A stretch of DNA of 10,596 bases from Actinomycetota bacterium (GTDB taxonomy: Bacteria > Actinomycetota > Actinomycetes > S36-B12), in NCBI GenBank assembly GCA_947499275.1, contig CANMNM010000025.1, positions 1 to 10,596 on the forward strand. The letters run 5' to 3'. The notes beneath the pieces are model-generated. The model saw only the letters and a list, made by a program, of their open reading frames with translations, was not told the DNA's origin and searched no databases. The translations under genes were made by a program, and so were the position numbers. This document shows positions 6,907-10,596 of the stretch, piece after piece (within the stretch, counting starts at the first letter, position 1; the number at the start of each line of letters is the position of its first letter).

Positions 6907-7299
6907 TTAACGAGTTCCGAGCATTTTTATACTCGCAGTGAAATGGTCGCCGTTCTCGGAGAGCATCACCCAGGTCATCGGCCAAATGACTTTCGTGCCG
7001 CTGGGGGTAGGAATTGGATCTTCGATTGTCAGTTCAACGTGCACGGTCAGCGGGGGAACGGCCATAGAGCCGAATGTCACCGTGGAAATCTCAACCAAAG
7101 CAAGGATGCCTTCGGGAAGCCCAGCCGTTTGTTCCACCAGTCCGCCAGCGAACAGCAACAGCGCCTCGCCGGGAAACGGTGGTTCGGGGTTGACATCAGA
7201 AGGCTTGAAAAGTGCATGAATGTATCCAGCGTCCTTGATCAGTTGGTCTCGATCAGAAACCGTGAGCAGTCGTTCGGGCGAGTTCAACACCACTGGCAT
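6907..7299 (-). CDS. Small hotdog-fold protein, MaoC-like
   Basis: This is a 130-residue protein read on the minus strand from ATG at 7299 to TAA at 6907. Its plan resembles a single MaoC-type hotdog domain. A central helix F-A-G-G-L-V-E-Q-T at 50-58 is followed by strands with G-I-L-A-L-V-E, V-T-F, then L-T-V-H-V-E-L-T-I and a final strand ending S-I-K-M-L-G. Hotdog proteins act on acyl-CoA thioesters as hydratases or thioesterases, which fits the neighbouring crotonase, thioesterase and synthetase. The canonical hydratase motif (Asp-x3-Asn-Pro-x-His region) is not visible; only D35-V-N-P occurs, without the following His. The protein may thus be a thioesterase, a non-catalytic partner, or a hydratase variant. 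It converges on the hydrolase gene and diverges from the crotonase gene. Longer plus-strand frames over the same bases show no family pattern. Confidence 0.65.
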   Translation of the reverse strand: MPVVLNSPERLLTVSDRDQLIKDAGYIHALFKPSDVNPEPPFPGEALLLFAGGLVEQTAGLPEGILALVEISTVTFGSMAVPPLTVHVELTIEDPIPTPSGTKVIWPMTWVMLSENGDHFTASIKMLGTR

Positions 7300-7358
7300 G
7301 TGCCTGAGTCTATTGCCACAGCCCCAATTTCCAAAGAGCAGAAAGTTCAGGTGCGGGC
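7300..7358. promoter_or_regulatory. Divergent promoter region between hotdog and crotonase genes
   Basis: This 59-base gap must hold the start signals for both divergent genes. For the minus gene, TAGACT (7307-7312 read on the minus strand) ends 7 bases before the ATG and matches the TANNNT form of an actinobacterial -10 box. At that distance transcription would start at or next to the ATG, giving a leaderless mRNA. For the plus gene, AGGTG (7349-7353) is a modest ribosome-binding site 5 bases before ATG 7359. CCTGA (7303-7307) and TCAGG (7347-7351) mirror each other near the two ends. ATTG-N9-CAAT (7312-7328) is a weak dyad that could hold a repressor. All of this is tentative. Confidence 0.35.
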
Positions 7359-8186
7359 ATGACCACAGATCTCATTTTTAGGGACTTTGACGTAGTGAGA
7401 AGAGACAATGTCATCTACGCGACTATGAATCAGGTGCAACGCCTGAACAGCATCACAGAAGATTGGCTCGCAGACCTCGATTCCATCGTCGGAATGGTTG
7501 AGCAGGATCAGTCAATTAGAGCTCTCGTCATCCGCGGATCGGGTCGGGCGTTTAGCGTTGGGCTTGATCAGCATCTACTGGACAAGGCATTTGACAACAG
7601 CGAGTATTTTGAATCGGTTCTTGTGCGACTGGGTGGAATTTTGTTGCGCATTGAAGAGCTCAATGCACCTGTCATTGCCGCTGTAAACGGATTAGCTCGC
7701 GCAGGTGGTTTTGAGTTAATTCTTTCCTGCGATGTTGTCATTGTTGCCGAGAGTGCCAAGGTGGGTGATGCACATACAGTATTTGGAGTGGTTCCTGGTG
7801 GCGGATCATCTTTTCGGTTACCTAGAATCGTTGGATCCATGCGTGCCAAAGAAATCTTCTTTTCGGGAAGGTGGATGCAATCATTGGAACTTGTTCAACT
7901 TGGAATCGCACTGAAATCCGTCCCTGATGATTCACTCGATCAGGCGGTTGAAGAATGTTTAAGTTGGTTGACCGATAAATCACGTAACTGCTTAGGGACA
8001 GTTAAGCGCCAAATGTTACGAACTGCTGCAGCGCCGGCATCTGAGGCAATTGGGATTGAACGGGAGGTCTTTCTCTCGTACGTCACTCCGAAAGATTCTG
8101 ATGCCCAGGAGGGGTTTGCATCATGGCGGGAAGGGCGGCCACCACGTTGGGCCACACGCGTATCAGCTTCCGGGAGTGATTCGTGA
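7359..8186 (+). CDS. Enoyl-CoA hydratase/isomerase (crotonase) family protein
   Basis: This is a 275-residue crotonase-fold protein acting on acyl-CoA thioesters in the cytoplasm. The first oxyanion-hole segment is G-R-A-F-S-V-G-L-D at 62-70 and the second is N-G-L-A-R-A-G-G-F-E-L at 110-120. E119 matches the first catalytic Glu of rat enoyl-CoA hydratase (Glu144). Twenty residues on, where Glu164 is expected, this protein has H139 in G-D-A-H-T-V-F-G, followed by the family loop V-P-G-G-G-S-S and R-L-P-R-I-V-G. Homologues with D-A-H or D-T-H at this point are common in actinobacteria as I recall, so it is likely a functional subgroup and may catalyse isomerisation, hydrolysis or ring cleavage and not simple hydration. 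The stop overlaps the GTG of the next gene by 4 bases, so the two form an operon. It diverges from the hotdog gene across 59 bases. Confidence 0.9.
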   Translation: MTTDLIFRDFDVVRRDNVIYATMNQVQRLNSITEDWLADLDSIVGMVEQDQSIRALVIRGSGRAFSVGLDQHLLDKAFDNSEYFESVLVRLGGILLRIEELNAPVIAAVNGLARAGGFELILSCDVVIVAESAKVGDAHTVFGVVPGGGSSFRLPRIVGSMRAKEIFFSGRWMQSLELVQLGIALKSVPDDSLDQAVEECLSWLTDKSRNCLGTVKRQMLRTAAAPASEAIGIEREVFLSYVTPKDSDAQEGFASWREGRPPRWATRVSASGSDS

Positions 8187-8743
8187 GCACATTTATTGAA
8201 CGCAGTCTTCCCATAGCAGATGTCCCCCCAGTCTTGGCCCAGCATGTTCACAACCTTGAGGCAGCGGGGGTGGATACTGCATTTCATAGATATATGTCTC
8301 ATTCCCACAAGGCCTGCGATTTTTACTGGGGTCGTTTTTACGCTGATTTCTTTAATCAAACGACGGTATCGCGGCGAGATATTGAAGTGATCCGATTGCG
8401 TCTTGCTGCCCGAAGCGGTTGCACTTTTTGTCGCGCTCATGACGTTACGTCTGCGTTGGCATGCGGAGTTTCGCAGACGACGATCGATGCCCTCTTCGAA
8501 TCTGTGAATACACCCAGTGAAATGGCGGTGCTCGATGATCACGACAGCACTCTCGCAGAACTCGCTGACTCAATTTCTCCGTTCACACCAATTTTTCCTA
8601 TGGCCGATTCCTTACGGCAAGCAATGCTAAACATGTACAGTGATGAGGAAGTAGCTGAGGTACTTATGGTCACCGGCATTCTCGCCGGAGTTGGAGCAAT
8701 GTTAGTTGCTGCCGGTTTCGTTCCCTTTGAATGTGAAATCTAG
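8183..8743 (+). CDS. Carboxymuconolactone decarboxylase (CMD)/AhpD-like family protein
   Basis: This is a 186-residue, mainly helical protein. The core motif is E68-V-I-R-L-R-L-A-A-R-S-G-C80-T-F-C83-R-A-H86, matching the E...GC-x2-C-x2-H pattern of CMD/AhpD proteins. Proteins of this family are either decarboxylases of lactone acids in aromatic breakdown or thiol-based peroxidases that use the Cys pair. The intact C-x-x-C with His favours a redox role, while the neighbourhood favours a catabolic one, and sequence alone does not decide. GTG at 8183 is preceded by GGGAG (8172-8176) at 6 bases and overlaps the crotonase stop by 4 bases, so the pair is translationally coupled. The C-terminal part, with a hydrophobic V-A-E-V-L-M-V-T-G-I-L-A-G-V-G-A helix, is as expected for the fold. 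The gene ends 23 bases before the end of the convergent thioesterase gene. Confidence 0.85.
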   Translation: MSTFIERSLPIADVPPVLAQHVHNLEAAGVDTAFHRYMSHSHKACDFYWGRFYADFFNQTTVSRRDIEVIRLRLAARSGCTFCRAHDVTSALACGVSQTTIDALFESVNTPSEMAVLDDHDSTLAELADSISPFTPIFPMADSLRQAMLNMYSDEEVAEVLMVTGILAGVGAMLVAAGFVPFECEI

Positions 8744-8766
8744 ACGTGCAATTGGATTCTGAATCC

Positions 8767-9624
8767 TTAGCGAGGCCGGCGAAGCACGGCTTCTTGAACA
8801 ATTGTGGCCAGCCGTTTACCTTCGCGCGAATACATGGAGCCGGTGGCCAAGGCTCTTCCGTTACCTGTCCAAGGACATTCGTGGTCACACAAAAACCACG
8901 AGTCTGCTCGACCTGTGCCGTGAAACCAGATGGAATGATCCAGAGTGGCAGCGCGTACTCGATCCGGAAACCAACCCAAGCCGTGACGCAAAACAGCAGA
9001 ATCCAGAATGGTCATATCGGATGCATACATCATGGCAGCAAGGTGAATGAGCGGGTCGTCGGTATCCAGAGGCTCAGAGCGCAGCCAGACTTGGGACTCC
9101 GAGGAGGCTTGGTTGCTGTCGGCAGCTTCCCACGGTGGGCTGGCGACATAGCGAACCTCAATAGGTCGGGGGCGCTGAAACCATTCGCTCAATCGATCCG
9201 CCCACGGCGTCATGCGATCAACAAAGGACGTAAGGGTTTCCGGATCAGCAACTGCTGGCATGACTTGGCTGTGCTCAAATCCACTTTCATTCCGTTGAAA
9301 GGAGACCGACATGGTCAGAACGATTCCAATGCTCTGCACGGCCTCAACTTCACGATTGAAAAAACTTGCACCATCGCGAGCCCGAGTGACTCGGTAGGTG
9401 ATCGGTTCATCGGGGGTTGGTGCCTGAAGGAATCTGGCGTGAGAGGAGTGGGGGAGTATTCCGGATTCAACAGTCCTGCCTGCCGCTACCAGAGCCTGCC
9501 CCAACACTTGTCCCCCAAAAACTCGCTGGGCTTCGACATCTGCCTGAACTCCCTGGAATACATCAGTATCTGTTGGGATAACGTTAAGGAGCGTCTTGAG
9601 TGCGATGGTGCGACCAGTTGGCAT
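8767..9624 (-). CDS. tesB: Acyl-CoA thioesterase II (TesB family)
   Basis: This enzyme hydrolyses acyl-CoA to free acid and CoA in the cytoplasm. It has 285 residues, the normal length for the double-hotdog TesB family. The N-terminal hotdog includes R-V-F-G-G-Q-V-L-G-Q-A-L and H-S-S-H-A-R-F-L, then R-D-G-A-S-F-F-N-R with V-E-A-V-Q. The C-terminal hotdog has L-D-H-S-I-W-F-H, whose Asp is the expected catalytic acid, and the terminal I-V-Q-E-A-V-L-R, whose Gln is another member of the Asp-Gln-Thr/Ser set known in E. coli TesB. The third member is probably in the C-P-W-T-G-N-G segment. The usual H-R-P-F-R-A-D is H-G-T-G-R-A-D here, a small departure. The ATG at 9624 has GGGA 6 bases before it (9631-9634 on the minus strand). 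It is convergent with the CMD gene and divergent from the acyl-CoA synthetase gene, suggesting control of the acyl-CoA/free-acid balance. Confidence 0.92.
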   Translation of the reverse strand: MPTGRTIALKTLLNVIPTDTDVFQGVQADVEAQRVFGGQVLGQALVAAGRTVESGILPHSSHARFLQAPTPDEPITYRVTRARDGASFFNREVEAVQSIGIVLTMSVSFQRNESGFEHSQVMPAVADPETLTSFVDRMTPWADRLSEWFQRPRPIEVRYVASPPWEAADSNQASSESQVWLRSEPLDTDDPLIHLAAMMYASDMTILDSAVLRHGLGWFPDRVRAATLDHSIWFHGTGRADSWFLCDHECPWTGNGRALATGSMYSREGKRLATIVQEAVLRRPR

Positions 9625-9704
9625 GAATGTTCCCGCTTTGCTATTGAATCAAATGTAGGTAGTCCCGAGCCTAGTCGGCATTTACACAAGATGGAGAGAA
9701 ACAC
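9625..9704. promoter_or_regulatory. Divergent start region between tesB and acyl-CoA synthetase gene
   Basis: This 80-base gap holds start signals for both genes. The minus side has GGGA (9631-9634) as ribosome-binding site and TACATT (9652-9657, minus strand) as a possible -10 box, with no good -35. The plus side has GGAG (9693-9696), 8 bases before ATG 9705. TAGTC occurs twice (9660-9664 and 9672-9676) and CCGA-N6-TCGG spans 9665-9678, which could be a weak operator. No promoter is convincing. Confidence 0.3.
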
Positions 9705-10596
9705 ATGGCTTTAAATCACGGCGGAGCACCATTGAACATGGCGAACGGTGTTCGAGAATTCGCGCATTCGATTCCCCAGCAAATAGCCGTGATTGATGGT
9801 AGCGAGACACTCACCTACGCCGAACTTGGTGAGCGCTCATCTCGCGTCGCTCAGGCATTACTCGCTGCCGGATTGAAACCTAGTGCGCGAATTGCGGTAC
9901 TGATGGGTAATCGTATGGAGTATTTTGAAGTGGCAGCAGGCATTGCTAAAAGTGGCATGACCATGGTTCCACTAAATACCCGAAGTGTTGAGCGCGAGAT
10001 TGAGTACATTGTGGAGCGGAGTCAATGTGAAGTACTCATTGTCGCTGAAAAATATGTCGGGCTGACGACCGAAATTCAAAAATCATTCAAGGTTGTCTGG
10101 ACTCTTGATTCGAATTCAGCAGATAATCCCTATGAAGCAGTTCTTGCCGCAGTTGACGCCACTGACCCCATGGTTTATATCGACGAAAATGACACATTCA
10201 TGATCATGTTCACTTCCGGAACAACGGGTAAACCAAAAGGTGTAATGCTCAGCCACCGCGCCCGTGCCTTGACTTGCTATTCCACCGCGCTCGATTACGG
10301 AATAGGTCCGGGCAGGCGCACTATGGCAGTTGCACCTATGTACCACGGTGCAGGATTTTCGTTTGCCTACACGGCGGTTTTTTGCGGCGCAACCATCTCG
10401 GTTCTACGTTCATGGGATCCGACTGAGTTTCTCGCTTTAGCGGAACGTGATCGAATACAGACTGTTTTTCTCGTTCCCACACATGCTCAAACAATGCGAG
10501 CACTGGACAAAAGCCCAAGGGAGTACGACCTCTCGCAACTCGAGACCCTCTATTTCAATGCAGCAGCATTACCGAAAGTTCTCAAGGAATGGGTAT
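9705..10596 (+). CDS. Acyl-CoA synthetase (AMP-forming, ANL superfamily), 3' end cut off by the window
   Basis: This enzyme activates a carboxylic acid with ATP to acyl-AMP and then to acyl-CoA. The frame stays open from ATG 9705 to the window edge, giving 297 complete codons of an expected 500 or so. The N-terminal domain shows L-T-Y-A-E-L at about residues 36-41 and the phosphate-binding loop F-T-S-G-T-T-G-K-P-K-G at 169-179. The P-M-Y-H-G-A-G-F segment at about 211-218 and Y-F-N-A-A-A-L-P-K near the window end are the substrate-pocket and adenine-binding regions in this family. The acid cannot be specified; the FadD-like pattern fits fatty or other hydrophobic acids. GGAG lies 8 bases before the ATG. 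It starts 80 bases from the divergent tesB gene and presumably supplies CoA esters to the crotonase and hotdog proteins nearby. The adenylate-forming C-terminal lid is outside the window. Confidence 0.92.
   Translation, partial: MALNHGGAPLNMANGVREFAHSIPQQIAVIDGSETLTYAELGERSSRVAQALLAAGLKPSARIAVLMGNRMEYFEVAAGIAKSGMTMVPLNTRSVEREIEYIVERSQCEVLIVAEKYVGLTTEIQKSFKVVWTLDSNSADNPYEAVLAAVDATDPMVYIDENDTFMIMFTSGTTGKPKGVMLSHRARALTCYSTALDYGIGPGRRTMAVAPMYHGAGFSFAYTAVFCGATISVLRSWDPTEFLALAERDRIQTVFLVPTHAQTMRALDKSPREYDLSQLETLYFNAAALPKVLKEWV

Noticed and set aside
6911..6935. CGAGT/ACTCG stem with a 15-base loop containing TTTTT at the convergent hydrolase/hotdog ends
   Set aside because: A 5-bp stem with a long loop is too weak, and the T-run is in the loop and not after the stem.
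6868..7362. Plus-strand frame of 164 codons over the hotdog gene
   Set aside because: Its translation lacks any family pattern, whereas the minus frame gives a hotdog-like protein.
7940..8542. Minus-strand frame of 200 codons across the crotonase/CMD junction
   Set aside because: It lies across two well-supported plus-strand genes, and its translation is rich in basic and odd residues with no recognisable domain.
8754..8766. Inverted repeat GGATTC-T-GAATCC between the convergent CMD and tesB genes, considered as a bidirectional terminator
   Set aside because: The one-base loop would force a stem of only about 4 bp, it is not GC-rich and no T-run follows.
8879..8901. 7-bp stem TCGTGGT/ACCACGA with a 9-base loop
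   Set aside because: It lies inside the tesB coding region, with length and position expected by chance.
9660..9676. Repeated TAGTC and CCGA-N6-TCGG in the tesB/synthetase gap as an operator
   Set aside because: The repeats are too short to distinguish from chance; mentioned only within the intergenic entry.
8746..9714. Open plus-strand frame of 322 codons antisense to the thioesterase gene
   Set aside because: The minus strand gives a clear full-length TesB protein over the same bases, and the plus translation shows no family motif. It is a shadow frame.
1..10596. Mobile elements, CRISPR arrays, tRNA/rRNA genes and riboswitches
   Set aside because: No transposase or integrase, no regularly spaced repeats, no tRNA-like fold and no leader of riboswitch length is apparent on reading.

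Overview
The window reads as a piece of a bacterial chromosome with tightly packed genes, medium G+C, several GTG/TTG starts and many overlapping stop/start codons. The protein sequences and the set of acyl-CoA enzymes look most like an actinobacterium, perhaps a free-living aquatic one. That placement rests on general sequence character only and is moderately uncertain. There are no RNA genes, insertion sequences, integrases or CRISPR arrays, and no gene-free stretch longer than about 80 bases.

Region 1 (1-6902, all + strand) is one apparent operon. It begins inside the gene for a family 5 extracellular solute-binding protein, followed by two DppB/DppC-type permeases, two DppD/DppF-type ATPases, a bicupin protein and an alpha/beta-hydrolase-fold protein. 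Junctions after the first permease are overlaps of 11, 4 and 14 bases, a gap of 12 bases, and an overlap of 4 bases. The two last genes therefore appear to be translated together with the importer, which suggests that the imported compound is chemically processed and need not be a peptide. Two striking DNA symmetries occur here: a perfect 20-base palindrome inside the binding-protein gene, and a perfect 12-bp stem with a GAAA loop at the start of the first permease gene.

Region 2 (6907-10596) is an acyl-CoA metabolism cluster on alternating strands. It contains a small hotdog-fold protein (-), a crotonase (enoyl-CoA hydratase/isomerase family) overlapping a carboxymuconolactone decarboxylase/AhpD-like protein (+), a TesB-type acyl-CoA thioesterase (-), and the first 297 codons of an acyl-CoA synthetase (+) that runs off the window. 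Activation by the synthetase, transformation by the crotonase, hotdog and CMD proteins, and release by TesB would form a plausible route for an organic acid.

A working picture, which is inference, is that an imported small molecule (ester, lactone or conjugate) is handled by the cupin and hydrolase, and the resulting acid enters CoA-linked breakdown. Two enzymes depart from textbook active sites. The alpha/beta hydrolase has His where the nucleophile Ser is expected (G-V-H-T-G). The crotonase keeps the first catalytic Glu (E119) but has His (H139) where the second is expected. These, the transporter-cupin-hydrolase coupling and the attenuator-like hairpin are the points most worth a second look.
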